A stretch of 64,000 nt of DNA from Kitasatospora sp. MAA19 (GCF_029894125.1 NZ_JARXYZ010000014.1:1-64000), one strand, 5' to 3'. Shown: positions 42,301 to 51,553, counted from the first letter of the stretch. Program-made: numbers and translations. Notes: generated by a model from the sequence alone, not told the origin.

Positions 42301-44558
42301 CCGGCATCAGCCACCCGCTGCTGCTCGCCGGGGTCGCCGGGCTCGCCCGTGGCGCCGCCGACCTGCTGGCCCGGATCGCCCGGTTCCTCCCGCAGCCGGA
42401 GGCCGAGAAGCGCTCCGGGGCCGAGGCCGCCGAACACCGGCCCGAGCACGGCCGCGACCACGAACTGCGCGACGCCGTCGACACCCTGCTGCCCGACGTC
42501 GACGGCTTCGGGCCCGGCTGGGGCACCGCCGACCGGTGGCGGGTGCTCAACAACCTGCGCACCGTCACCGCCGTCCTCGCCCAGCCGCCCGCCGGCACCG
42601 GCGACGGCTGGAGCAGCCCGGCCACTGCCACCCTGCAGGGCGAGGCCGACCACCACGGCTGGCTCCACCTGCTCGGCCGCCTGGACACCCTCGCCTACGG
42701 CGTGGCCGCCCCGCTCACCGAACCGGCCCACCGCTCCAGCCTGGTCCTCCTCCTCGGCGAACTGACCAAGGGCGTCCTGGCCGACCGCGGCGCCACCCTG
42801 CGCGAGATCGTCCTCGCCGAACCCGCCGCCCGGGCCAACCACAACCAGCCCGCCGTCCAGCGTCAGGGCCAGGTGCTGCGTCACGGCGACCGCACCGTCG
42901 TCATCCTCGGCCACCGGAAGCACCGCGACGACACGGAGCAGTGGCTCGCCGTCGACCACGACCCGAGCGGTGAGTTCGGCCCCGTCGCCCACTTCACCAC
43001 CGTCGAGGAGCGCGGCACCGAGGAGCGGATCAGCGCCGCCTGGGTCGCCGAGTTCCGGCGGGTGGCCGCGTTGCGCGGCAGCGTCCACTGGGAGCCCGCC
43101 CGCGCCGCCGCCTTCGGCGAACTCACCGGGATCGGCGCCGCCCGCGCCGCCCTGCTGCTCAGCCCGCCGCCCACGCTCTTCGAGTGGTACGGCACCGTCC
43201 TGCCCGCCGACCGGCTCGCCGAGTACGGCCTCAAGTCCGCCGAGGCCAAGGCCGCCCGCGACTGGCTGCGCGGACACGACCGGGCTGCCCTCGCCGCCGT
43301 CTGGAGCGCCCTGCTGCCTGCCGACCCGAAGGCCCTCTGGACCGAGGGCCCCGACCTCGACGCCGGGGCCGCCGCCTGGATCCGGCACTTCGGACGGCTC
43401 GTCACCCTCCCCGAGGCCGCCCAGGCCACCGTCAAGGGCGTGCGGATCGAGAACATCGAGGCGGTGCTCAACCCGGCACAGACCCCCTGGCTGACCGGCA
43501 CCACCGCCTTCCGGCTCACCGACGACGGCCGGGCCACGGCCCAGCTGGTCGCCGAGGACCCGGCCGCGGCACCCGACTCCGGCGACCTCGGGCGCACCCT
43601 CGACGCCCTGCGCTGGCTCGCCTACCACCTGCCCGCCGACAGCCCGCTGCGCCCGTTGCTGCCCTCGGCCGCCGCCGCGCTGCGCGGCCGCCTCGCCGAC
43701 CCCGGCCTGCTGCTCGACTTCCACCTCATCCACACCGCCAAGGGCACCTCGATGTCGGCCGTGCTGCGCGCCCACTTCGGCCTGCCGGCCGAGGGCGGAG
43801 CCGACCCGGACGGACTGGTCCGCTGCGGCCCGGCCCTCGTCCTGACGCCCTACCACGCCGAGTTCGAGCGGATCTGGCTGCGCCCGGCCGGGCTCACCGG
43901 CCCCGACGACCCGGTGCTCGACCTGCTCAGCGGGCTGGGCGAGAGCTACTGGCTGGCCTCCGAGCGGGCTGCCATCGAGGCCGTCCTGCGCGGCGAGGCG
44001 GAGCACCTGGCCGCCTCCGGCTCCATCCCAGCTTCCGCGGACGCCGACGCCGACGCTGACGCCGACTCTGCCGATGCCGCCACCGCGGCCACCGGTGAGC
44101 AGGCCTGGCTGCAGCATCCGCAGCACACCGTCCCCGACCTGGTGATCGAGGTGGCCCGGACGCACGGCCTCGGCGAGGACGCCGCCGTGCTCTACCTCCA
44201 ACTGCTCGCCCTGCCCGACCCCACCGACCGCAACGTCGCCCGCTGGACGGGCTGGAAGCCCGCCCGGCTCAAGCGCGCCCGCGCCGAACTCGCCGCCACC
44301 GCCCTGGTGCTGGAGGCCAAACGCGCCCGGGCCGGCCGCAGCCTCTTCCTGCCCGGCGGCTGGCAGGAGGCCAAGTCACCCGCCCTGCCTGCCGAGACCT
44401 GGAAGGCCGGCCTGTACGACCTGCCCACCCACCAGGCCTCGCTGCCGCACCTGCCGGTCCCGGAGCTGTTCGTCCGGGCCTGGCAGCGGATCCTCGACGG
44501 CGACACCCCCGGCTACGAAGAGCTCCAGACCAGCAAGCGCAGGAAGGCCCGCCGATGA
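39312..44558 (+). CDS. Very large uncharacterised protein of the MoxR/vWA system
   Basis: The 1748-residue protein has no membrane segment or signal peptide. The N-terminal half is helical and repeat-like (GFPAWALIHDPANGHHALAL, AAWFGKAREAERTHGLAVDE). Around 640-900 it becomes strand-rich (DRVVVVGPQGVVLEHTLRLP, LLVVWYQDGKQQAYWSS, GDGTGYWTLRHGQGGAALRE), suggesting a beta-propeller. The C-terminal part is helical again and holds a short Asp/Ala repeat (DADADADADSADAA). I recognise no enzyme motif. It overlaps both neighbours by four bases, so it is made together with the DUF4132 protein and the MoxR ATPase and is probably a scaffold or substrate-recognition subunit. Confidence 0.85.
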   Translation: MTATAQQASTAPHTSTAQPTSTERPDGAERHESLLDAGAVLPPGTLPGAGRPDSAADVLTARAYTHPALDGRRIVRLVPGALGPAEDLAVEFLGLAPDGAPAEVGQVRQEALGFPAWALIHDPANGHHALALVKEMERLARQARSKPGAAKDGFDALAARLGRAVPHFLPTFCEEVGRIFLAHGNQTYAAAWFGKAREAERTHGLAVDEERLRAVFLEFALAGALTVKSLRQYVKELAGRLDPLTAWQRFRQLCTERSAAGMAPYAGVAEDARALIKAAGLDRTEHEQALLAELLAAPGVNRAPAAFWKSWQGPLTELGKRDASVRARLLELTPDPAGSDVAPNDTAWLGLLAETGAEQLLTGPRAEGAEPAAAWLQRWCHHLGRGWRSRPSCAATVALAGRMAERLRADGVPVDLYTGARRSLTQLDLLDRLLADGVPVADPSATHTFDLTGWVDQCGPDGAGLAAVAADPRFRPALRAATPPAWDTAVKRGVPALPLLRRLFEEWAELRAEELTAARGLAGAADLVGALTPYRAAIRAVAPAAAERIAGLDVAALLAGALGAGILDELGWPALEQALAELADPAAPPDAAAVSALPAAPAAAVDPDADPGTDPASGANDAPGLGAARLTGLSVEDAWPHLILARHDRVVVVGPQGVVLEHTLRLPALESWNRPRLRFVDGELLVVWYQDGKQQAYWSSRPDEVVELGGQRIAGYHYGERDPEVPSLPLPGGGRTTGERPLHPGDTRMPAEHRVLGDGTGYWTLRHGQGGAALRELDPHTGTLGRAAEPPVIAATAAAGPLDPGRSRLLPLQPGLEQTPLGTDGTVLGSWVRVDPGRTVTTGTADGSTIVLPITGRHPDSVPIGRLTLPGQARPVVTEARRDGLALTLPDLAADTDRTTDLRPCRAGDLSAAGTALVPPLDHWHALRPRDEAGSRVLRTVGTEQAARLIDAAWPGDSRPVPEEEQRWITVQGVRRPLARSGAARTLPLQAVGAVLPGISHPLLLAGVAGLARGAADLLARIARFLPQPEAEKRSGAEAAEHRPEHGRDHELRDAVDTLLPDVDGFGPGWGTADRWRVLNNLRTVTAVLAQPPAGTGDGWSSPATATLQGEADHHGWLHLLGRLDTLAYGVAAPLTEPAHRSSLVLLLGELTKGVLADRGATLREIVLAEPAARANHNQPAVQRQGQVLRHGDRTVVILGHRKHRDDTEQWLAVDHDPSGEFGPVAHFTTVEERGTEERISAAWVAEFRRVAALRGSVHWEPARAAAFGELTGIGAARAALLLSPPPTLFEWYGTVLPADRLAEYGLKSAEAKAARDWLRGHDRAALAAVWSALLPADPKALWTEGPDLDAGAAAWIRHFGRLVTLPEAAQATVKGVRIENIEAVLNPAQTPWLTGTTAFRLTDDGRATAQLVAEDPAAAPDSGDLGRTLDALRWLAYHLPADSPLRPLLPSAAAALRGRLADPGLLLDFHLIHTAKGTSMSAVLRAHFGLPAEGGADPDGLVRCGPALVLTPYHAEFERIWLRPAGLTGPDDPVLDLLSGLGESYWLASERAAIEAVLRGEAEHLAASGSIPASADADADADADSADAATAATGEQAWLQHPQHTVPDLVIEVARTHGLGEDAAVLYLQLLALPDPTDRNVARWTGWKPARLKRARAELAATALVLEAKRARAGRSLFLPGGWQEAKSPALPAETWKAGLYDLPTHQASLPHLPVPELFVRAWQRILDGDTPGYEELQTSKRRKARR

Positions 44559-45718
44559 GCACCGCCACCACCGCCCCCGACCGGGCCGACACCGCCACCG
44601 TGACCCGGCAGATCATCCCGCCCGAGGAGAAGTACGCCGCCGAGCTGGAGTTCCTGGCCGCGCACGACACCGGCCCGCGCCCGCCCGGCTGGCGGCTCAC
44701 CCCGCGTGCCGTCGTCACCTTCGTCATGGGCAGCGACGGCGAGAAGCTCAAGGCCGGCCGCCGGAGCCTCGCCGTCGAGCAGAAGTTCGTCGGCGAGCGC
44801 GCCCTCGTCGAACGCTGCGTCGTCACCCTCGCCGGGGAGCGCGGCCTGCTGCTGGTCGGCGAGCCCGGCACCGCCAAGTCCATGCTCTCCGAGCTGCTCG
44901 CCGCCGCCGTCTGCGGCACCAGCGCGCTCACCGTCCAGGGCACCGCCGGCACCACCGAGGACCAGCTCAAGTACGGCTGGAACTACGCCCTCCTGCTCGC
45001 CAAGGGGCCCAGTCGGGAGGCCCTCGTGCCCTCCCCGGTGCTCACCGCGATGACCACCGGAGCGGTCGCCCGCGTCGAGGAGGTGACCCGCTGCCTGCCC
45101 GAGGTGCAGGACGCGCTGGTCTCCCTGCTCTCCGAACGGCGGGTCGCCGTACCCGAGTTGGCCGGCACCCCGGACGGGCAGCTGCACGCCGCCGCCGGCT
45201 TCACCCTGATCGCCACCGCCAACCTGCGGGACAAGGGCGTCAGCGAGATGTCCGCGGCGCTCAAACGGCGGTTCAACTTCGAGACGGTCGGCCCGATCGC
45301 CAGCCTGGCCGCCGAGGTCGAACTGGTCCGCAGCCAGTCCACCGCCGCCGTGGCCCGCGCCGGAGCCCCCTACGCGGTGGACGACGCCGTCCTGGAGGCC
45401 CTGGTCACCGCCTTCCGCGACCTGCGCACCGGCCGCTCCACCGAGGGCTGGGACGTCGAGCGCCCGTCCACCGTGATGAGCACCGCCGAAGCCGTCTCGG
45501 TCGCCACCGCGCTCGGCGTCTCCGCCGCCTACCTGCCCGACGGAGGAGACCTGCTCGGCCGCCTCCCCGGCCAGCTCATCGGCGTCGTCCGCAAGGACGA
45601 CCCGACCGACGCGGCCCGGCTGCTCGGCTACTGGGACGGCCCGGTCCGTCGCCGTGCCGAACAGGGCGCCGCCACCTGGCGCACCCTGTGGGACCTCCGC
45701 CCGGCACTGGAGGCGTGA
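44555..45718 (+). CDS. MoxR-type AAA+ ATPase (YehL-like)
   Basis: The 387-residue ATPase has Walker A GEPGTAKS at 102-109, sensor-1-like TLIATANLRDKG and an arginine-finger region ALKRRFNFE. The Walker B region reads GAVARVEEVTR where MoxR proteins have LLADEINR, so the first acidic residue is Glu instead of Asp. MoxR ATPases act with vWA proteins as chaperones that assemble or activate metal-dependent targets. It overlaps the gene before it by four bases and lies 4 bp before the DUF5682-vWA gene. Confidence 0.9.
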   Translation: MSTATTAPDRADTATVTRQIIPPEEKYAAELEFLAAHDTGPRPPGWRLTPRAVVTFVMGSDGEKLKAGRRSLAVEQKFVGERALVERCVVTLAGERGLLLVGEPGTAKSMLSELLAAAVCGTSALTVQGTAGTTEDQLKYGWNYALLLAKGPSREALVPSPVLTAMTTGAVARVEEVTRCLPEVQDALVSLLSERRVAVPELAGTPDGQLHAAAGFTLIATANLRDKGVSEMSAALKRRFNFETVGPIASLAAEVELVRSQSTAAVARAGAPYAVDDAVLEALVTAFRDLRTGRSTEGWDVERPSTVMSTAEAVSVATALGVSAAYLPDGGDLLGRLPGQLIGVVRKDDPTDAARLLGYWDGPVRRRAEQGAATWRTLWDLRPALEA

Positions 45719-45722
45719 GGCG

Positions 45723-48700
45723 ATGAGCAGCGCGGTGACGCCCGCCCCGGCGGGCCCCTCCCACCCGGCCGACGGGCACCCGGCCGACGGGCACCTGGCC
45801 GACGGGCGCCTGGACGACCCGCGCCGGGCCGTCCAGGCCGAGATCGACCGGCTGGCCGCCGCCGGCACCGACCGGCCCGGGCCCTACCTGATCGGCGTGC
45901 GGCACCACGCACCGTCGCTCAGCGCGGTCCTCCCCGCGCTGCTCGACGCCGCCAAGCCCGAGGTGGTGCTGGTCGAACTCCCCGCCGAGTTCCAGCCCTG
46001 GCTCGGCTGGCTGGCGGACGAGGCCACCGAGGCCCCGGTCGCCCTCGCGGCCGCCCCGGCCGGTCCCGACGACGGCCCGGACGGCGGTCCCGGTCCCGGC
46101 CCCGGGCGGCTCGCCTTCTACCCGTTCGCCGACTTCTCCCCGGAACTGGTCGCCCTGCGCTGGGCGCGGCGCAACGGCGTCGAGGTGCTCGCCTGCGACC
46201 TCCCGCTCGCCCACCGCACCGCGCCCAGCGACGGAGACCGGCACGCCGCCGACACCCCCGACACCCCCGGCGTCGCCGACGCGCTGCGCCGACGCCTCAC
46301 CGGGCGCGACTCCGACGACGACCTGTGGGACCGCCTCGTCGAGACCGCCGCCCCCGGCTCCGCCCCCGACGCCGTCCGGCGCGCCGCCCTGCTGGTCGGC
46401 TGGGCGCTGCGCCGCGACGCCGAGACCGGCCCCGGCGTCAATCCGTACGACCTGCGGCGCGAAGCCTGGATGCGCGCCCGGATCCGGGCCGCGGCGGCCG
46501 GCGGACGCCGGGTCGCCGCCGTCGTCGGCGCCTTCCACGCGCCCGCCCTGCTCGACGGCCCCGCCGCCACCGACGAACCGCCGCACCCGGACCACCCCGG
46601 ACACGTCCTCTCCCTGATCCCCTACACCTACCCGCTGCTCGACGCCCGCTCCGGCTACCCGGCGGGCATCCGCGACCCCGAATGGCAGCACACCGTCCTC
46701 GACGCGGGCGGTGACCCGGACCAGCTGACCCGGGCGCTCACCACCACCGCCGTCCGGATCTGCGAGGCTCTGCGCAGCCAGGACCACCCCTCCGGCCCGG
46801 CCGACGCCCGCGAGATCGTCCGCCTCGCCGGCGACCTCGCCCGCCTCCGCGGCCACGCCGCACCCGGCCGCGGCGAACTCGTCGAAGCCGTCCAGACCGT
46901 CCTCGCCCAAGGCGAACCCCTCGGCCGCGGCCGGGCCGTCGCCCGCGCCCTCGAACGCGTCCTGATCGGCACCCGCACCGGCCGCGCCACCCCCGCGGCC
47001 CCGCGCAGCGGGCTCGCCCCCGCCGCCGAAACCCTCCTCGCCGACCTCGGCCTGCCCGACCCCGCCGACCCCGGCCCCCGCGAACTCCGCCTCGACCCGC
47101 TGCGCACCCCCCTCGACCGCCGCCGCGAGATCCTCCTCCAACGCCTCGCGGCCTGCGCCGTCCCCTACGCCGACCCCGTCACCACCGCCGGCGCCGGCGG
47201 CACCGAAGCCCTCGGCACCCGCTGGCGCCTCCACTGGACCCCGGCCACCGCCGCCATGCTCACCGTCGCCGGCACCCGCGGCGTCACCCCCGCCCAGGCC
47301 GCCGAAGGCGCCCTGCGTGAACGCCTCCGCCGCGAACAGCAGGTCGACGGCCCCACCGCCCGCGAGGTCCTCCAGGGCCTCGCCGACGCGGCCGCCTGCG
47401 GCCTCCCGGGCCTCGTCGACACCCGCCTCGCCCAACTCGCCACCGTCCTCCCGTCCTCCGGCACCCTCCCCGAACTCCTCGACGCCCTGGCCCTCCTCGA
47501 CCGCCTCACCGCCGGCCACATCCCGGGCTACACCCCCATCCCTGGCGGCGCCCCGGGCGCGGCCCCCGGTGTGGCGGGCATTCCCGGCGAGCCGACGTCT
47601 CACCACCTCGCCGCGCCCGCTGCCGTCGACATCCCCGAACCATCGCCCACCCGTAGTGGGCTCGCTGTCGGGCACGGTGCGGATCGGCTGGGGGCGGTGG
47701 GCGAGTTGCTGACCGTGGCGGCTGTGCGGCAGCTGGAGGGGCTGGGCGGGTCGGACGATCCGGCGGATGCGCGGGCGCTGGTGGAGTTGGCGCGGCGGGC
47801 GGATCTGGACGGTGGACTGCGGTTGGGGCACGCCCTGGCCGAACTCGCTGACCGGGGAAGTCCGTTGGTGCGCGGCGCGGCCGGGGCGGTGCGGGTGCTG
47901 CTGGGCCGGGAGCGGGCGGAGGTGCTGGGCGGGCGGACGGCCTCGTGGGTGGACGGCGCGACCGGCCCGGAGGCGCGGCATGCGCTCGGGCGCGGGCTGG
48001 TCGGTCTGCTGACGGCGGCGGAGGGGCTGTTCGCCACCGCGCCGGAGGCGCTGGACCCGCTGCTGGAGCGGGTCACGTCGCTGCCGGACTCCGCCTTTCT
48101 GGACCGGCTGCCGGCACTGCGCGGGGGCTTCGACTCGCTCAGCCCGGCGGCCAGGGACCGGTTGCTGGTCCTGGTCGAGGAACGCCTGGGCACCCGGCTC
48201 TCCGGCCTGCCCGAGGAGGTTCCGCCCGCCGTGCTGGCCGGCTGGGTCCGCGCCGATCTGGCCGCCCGCGCGGCGCTGGCCCGTCGCGGTCTGCTGCCGC
48301 CGGTGGCCGGGGTCCCGGAGCCGGCCACCGGCGCGCCCGAACCACCGCACCGCGGCGGGCCCCTCCCGGCCTCGTCCGGCGCCCCGCAGGCGCACGCCCT
48401 GGCCCCGGCCGAGCGCTGGCGGTTGCTCCTCGGCCGCCCCGGCAGCGGGGGCCTGAGCGGTCGCAGCGCCCGACTCGCCACCGCCCTCGACGAGTTGTAC
48501 GGCAGCGGGCGCGGCGAGGGCTCCGGCCCGGGCCTGGACGGGCGGACCGGACGGGGCGGACGCGAGGCGCCCTATCCGGGGGTGCGTGAGTGGGCCGAGG
48601 AGTTGTCGGCGCTGTTCGGGCCGGGCGTTCGGGAGGAGGTGCTGGCGGCCGCCGTGGCGCGGGGCCGGACGGACGTCCTGGAGGCGATCGAGCCGGGCGC

Positions 48701-49505
48701 CGTCCGCCCGTCGGTCGATCTGCTGCGCACGGTGCTTGAGCATGCGGGCGGCCTGCCCGAGGCGCGGGTGGCCCGGCTGCGTCCGCTGGTGCGGCGGCTG
48801 GTGGACGAGCTGACGCGCGAGTTGGCGACCAGGCTGCGCCCGGCGCTGACCGGGATCAGCGTGCCGCGCCCGACGCGTCGACCGGGTGGCGGGCTGGACC
48901 TGGACCGGACGATCCGGGCCAACCTCGCCACCGCCCGCCCGTCGGGGGACGGCGGCACGATCATCGTGCCGGAGCGTCCGGTGTTCCGGACCAGGGCCCG
49001 GCAGGCGGCCGACTGGCGGCTGATCCTGGTCGTGGACGTCTCCGGGTCGATGGAGGCGTCCACGGTCTGGGCGGCGCTGACGGCGTCGATCCTCGCCGGG
49101 GTGCCCTCGCTCAGCACCCACTTCGTGGCGTTCTCCACCGAGATCGTCGATCTGACCGAGCGGGTGGAGGATCCGCTGAGCCTGCTGTTGGAGGTGCGGA
49201 TCGGCGGCGGCACCAGCATCGCGAGCGGGCTGCGGTACGCGCGGAAGCTGGTGACGGTGCCGTCCCGGACGCTGGTCGCGGTGATCAGCGACTTCGAGGA
49301 GGGCGGACCGGTGGGCGGGCTGCTGGCCCAGACCCGGGCGCTGGTGGACTCCGGCGTGCACCTGCTCGGCTGTGCGGCGCTGGACGACACGGGGACGGCC
49401 CGTTACTCGAAGGCGGTCGCGGGCCAACTGGTCGCGGCCGGCATGCCCGTGGCGGCGTTGAGTCCGCTGGAACTGGCCCGCTGGGTGGGGGAGAAGGTGC
49501 GATGA
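45723..49505 (+). CDS. DUF5682 (YehM-like) protein fused to a vWA domain (YehP-like)
   Basis: The 1260-residue protein begins with a DUF5682/ChaN-EreA-like domain: GPYLIGVRHHAPSLSAVLPA, VVLVELPAEFQPW and FYPFADFSPELVALRWARRN. A long helical middle follows. The C-terminus (about 1090-1260) is a von Willebrand A domain with an intact MIDAS: DVSGSM near 1104, GGTS near 1163 and ISDFEEG near 1188. In E. coli and, as I recall, in many actinobacteria these are two genes; here one frame encodes both, joined by a Pro-rich linker (VAGVPEPATGAPEPPH near 860). Third-position preference changes from C to G near 47640, inside the gene. The ATG is 4 bp after the MoxR stop. Confidence 0.88.
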   Translation: MSSAVTPAPAGPSHPADGHPADGHLADGRLDDPRRAVQAEIDRLAAAGTDRPGPYLIGVRHHAPSLSAVLPALLDAAKPEVVLVELPAEFQPWLGWLADEATEAPVALAAAPAGPDDGPDGGPGPGPGRLAFYPFADFSPELVALRWARRNGVEVLACDLPLAHRTAPSDGDRHAADTPDTPGVADALRRRLTGRDSDDDLWDRLVETAAPGSAPDAVRRAALLVGWALRRDAETGPGVNPYDLRREAWMRARIRAAAAGGRRVAAVVGAFHAPALLDGPAATDEPPHPDHPGHVLSLIPYTYPLLDARSGYPAGIRDPEWQHTVLDAGGDPDQLTRALTTTAVRICEALRSQDHPSGPADAREIVRLAGDLARLRGHAAPGRGELVEAVQTVLAQGEPLGRGRAVARALERVLIGTRTGRATPAAPRSGLAPAAETLLADLGLPDPADPGPRELRLDPLRTPLDRRREILLQRLAACAVPYADPVTTAGAGGTEALGTRWRLHWTPATAAMLTVAGTRGVTPAQAAEGALRERLRREQQVDGPTAREVLQGLADAAACGLPGLVDTRLAQLATVLPSSGTLPELLDALALLDRLTAGHIPGYTPIPGGAPGAAPGVAGIPGEPTSHHLAAPAAVDIPEPSPTRSGLAVGHGADRLGAVGELLTVAAVRQLEGLGGSDDPADARALVELARRADLDGGLRLGHALAELADRGSPLVRGAAGAVRVLLGRERAEVLGGRTASWVDGATGPEARHALGRGLVGLLTAAEGLFATAPEALDPLLERVTSLPDSAFLDRLPALRGGFDSLSPAARDRLLVLVEERLGTRLSGLPEEVPPAVLAGWVRADLAARAALARRGLLPPVAGVPEPATGAPEPPHRGGPLPASSGAPQAHALAPAERWRLLLGRPGSGGLSGRSARLATALDELYGSGRGEGSGPGLDGRTGRGGREAPYPGVREWAEELSALFGPGVREEVLAAAVARGRTDVLEAIEPGAVRPSVDLLRTVLEHAGGLPEARVARLRPLVRRLVDELTRELATRLRPALTGISVPRPTRRPGGGLDLDRTIRANLATARPSGDGGTIIVPERPVFRTRARQAADWRLILVVDVSGSMEASTVWAALTASILAGVPSLSTHFVAFSTEIVDLTERVEDPLSLLLEVRIGGGTSIASGLRYARKLVTVPSRTLVAVISDFEEGGPVGGLLAQTRALVDSGVHLLGCAALDDTGTARYSKAVAGQLVAAGMPVAALSPLELARWVGEKVR

Positions 49506-51553
49506 GCGTGGCGGAGCGGACGAGCGGCTGGCCGACGGTTCGGCCGGAGGTGGTCGCCGAGGTGGTGGCCGGGCTGAGCGCCCGGTTGCAGAAGCGGCTG
49601 GACGGCGCGGCGGCGAAGCTGGCGGAGCGGCCGGTGACCCGCAGCGGTGACGAGTGGCGGGTGGAGGTGGACGAGGAGACGGTGCTCGTGCTGCACGCCC
49701 CGGGCGGGGTGGTCGCGGAGGCATCCGACGTGCGCTGCGGCTGCCTGCTCGCCCCGGCCTGCGTGCACCGGGCCGCCGCGGTCACGCTCTGCCCGCTGGC
49801 CGACCCGGCCGAGGAGACCGCTACGGCCGAGCCACCCGAGCGAGCCGAGCCGATCGGCCCGGCCAAGACGGCCAAGACTGCCAAGACGGCCAAGACGGCC
49901 AAGCCGACCGAGCAGCCGAACCAGCCCGACCAGCTAGACCAGGCAGACCAGCCCGAGCCCGCGCTCACCGCGCTCGAACTGGCGGCGGCCCGCCACCTCC
50001 ACCGGGCCGGGTGCGCGATCCTGGCCGCCGGGGTGAGCGGGGCGGGGGCCGTCGCGCAGGCCGAGCTGCTGCGGGCGGCCCACCGGGCGCGGCTGGCGGG
50101 GCTGTACCGCCCGGCCGCGGCGGCGGTTGCCGTGGTGACGCGGGTGCGCGCGGCCCGTTCAGGGGCGCCGGACCACCGACTGGCGGACCTGGTGGCCGGT
50201 CTGCGCGACCTGCTGGACCTCACCACCGCCCTGACCTCCGCCCTGACCACCGGCTTCGGCCCCGTCGCCGGACTGCGCGGCACCGCCCGCCAGGTGTACG
50301 GCGAGGAGGGCGGGCTGCGGCTGTACGGGCTGTTCGCGGAACCGGTGCTGACGGCCACCCACGCCGGGGTGGTGAGCTGGGCGGTGGACGCGGACGGCCG
50401 GCTCAGCACGGTGGCCGAGGTGATGCCGCACGGGGACGCGGCGGCCGCCGCCCCGCAGGCGGTCGGGGCGGGCAACCGGACGGTGCGGCTGGGCGAGGCC
50501 CCGCTCAGTCACCGGGAGTTCAGTCGCGCCGGGCTGGCCGTGCAGGGCGCCACCCGATCCGCCGCCGGGCGGCTGGGCGCCGGCGCCTCCGTCCGGGCGG
50601 TCCGGGCGGCGGGCGCGGCGTGGACGGCGGGGGCACCGGCCGCGCTCTGGGCCGAACCGGCGGCCGCCCAGGTGGCGCGGGCGCTCGCGGCGGAGTCGCT
50701 GCCGTACGAGAGCCGACCGGCCGGGAGCGATCTGCTGTTCCTGGACGTCACCCTGCTGGGCCCGGCCCCGGTCGGCCAGGGCGGGGCGCCGCAGCTGCTG
50801 GCGCGCTGTGCGGGCGGCGTCGGTACCGGCGCCGGTAGTGGCGACGGCGCTCTGGTGGTGGCCCTGCGGGCGGGGCACGAGCACCCGGGGCTGGCCTTCC
50901 GGGCGAACCTCGCGCTGCTCGCCACCGCGCCCGGCCTGCGGCTACGGGTGATCGGCCGCCTGGAGCGCTCGGACCGTCCCGAGCTTCGCCTGCTCGCGAT
51001 CGGCACACCCCCGGAGCCCCTGGCGGACCCCGGGACCGCCGGCCCCGGAGCCCCCGGTCCCGCCGGACTCCCCGCGCTCGTCGTCCCCGCCGACCGGGCC
51101 GGCCGGATCAACCTCGGCCTCGAACGCCTCCAGACCGCCGACCTCCAGACCACCGGTCCGGCCGCCACCGGCCCCGGGACCGCCGCGCCCGTCGGTGTGC
51201 CACCCACCGACGCCGCACCCGGCCTCCCGGCCACGGTGCCGTACGGCCCTCCGGCCCACGTGCTCGGCCGCCGGGTCGAGCAGACGGTCACCACCGGGCG
51301 CCACGCCCTGGCCCCGGGCGCGGCCACGGCGGCCGCCGACCGGAGCCTGCTGCGCGTCGCAGGGCTGGCGACGGCGGCCGAGCTGCTCGACACCCTGCGG
51401 GCCGCCGCGGTCGACCAGCGCCGCGACGTGTTCGGCCGGGTCGTCCCGGACGACCACGAGGCCTTCGCCGGGGCCTGGCTGGCGGCCGCCAGCTACACCG
51501 AGGAGCTGGCCACCGCGCTCTGTTCCGCCGCCTGGGCCGGGGAGGAGGGATAG
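49502..51553 (+). CDS. SWIM zinc-finger protein (YehQ-like)
   Basis: The 683-residue protein has a SWIM motif, C-x-C-xn-C-x-H, as RCGCLLAPACVHRAAAV near residues 77-93. SWIM domains bind DNA or proteins. A low-complexity linker (KTAKTAKTAKTAK then Q/D/P-rich) follows and leads to a mainly helical region with GLRLYGLFAEPVLTATHAGV and a strand-rich C-terminal part. It is the last gene of the five-gene system and overlaps the DUF5682-vWA stop by four bases. No enzyme motif is seen. Confidence 0.85.
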   Translation: MSVAERTSGWPTVRPEVVAEVVAGLSARLQKRLDGAAAKLAERPVTRSGDEWRVEVDEETVLVLHAPGGVVAEASDVRCGCLLAPACVHRAAAVTLCPLADPAEETATAEPPERAEPIGPAKTAKTAKTAKTAKPTEQPNQPDQLDQADQPEPALTALELAAARHLHRAGCAILAAGVSGAGAVAQAELLRAAHRARLAGLYRPAAAAVAVVTRVRAARSGAPDHRLADLVAGLRDLLDLTTALTSALTTGFGPVAGLRGTARQVYGEEGGLRLYGLFAEPVLTATHAGVVSWAVDADGRLSTVAEVMPHGDAAAAAPQAVGAGNRTVRLGEAPLSHREFSRAGLAVQGATRSAAGRLGAGASVRAVRAAGAAWTAGAPAALWAEPAAAQVARALAAESLPYESRPAGSDLLFLDVTLLGPAPVGQGGAPQLLARCAGGVGTGAGSGDGALVVALRAGHEHPGLAFRANLALLATAPGLRLRVIGRLERSDRPELRLLAIGTPPEPLADPGTAGPGAPGPAGLPALVVPADRAGRINLGLERLQTADLQTTGPAATGPGTAAPVGVPPTDAAPGLPATVPYGPPAHVLGRRVEQTVTTGRHALAPGAATAAADRSLLRVAGLATAAELLDTLRAAAVDQRRDVFGRVVPDDHEAFAGAWLAAASYTEELATALCSAAWAGEEG

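Noticed and set aside
39153..44201. Open frame of about 1680 codons on the minus strand
   Set aside because: It is a mirror of the large plus-strand gene; long antisense frames without stops are expected in DNA of this GC content, and its product is Gly/Val/Ala/Glu-rich without motifs.
45576..49724. Open frame of about 1380 codons on the minus strand
   Set aside because: Antisense shadow of the DUF5682-vWA gene; no domain is recognisable.
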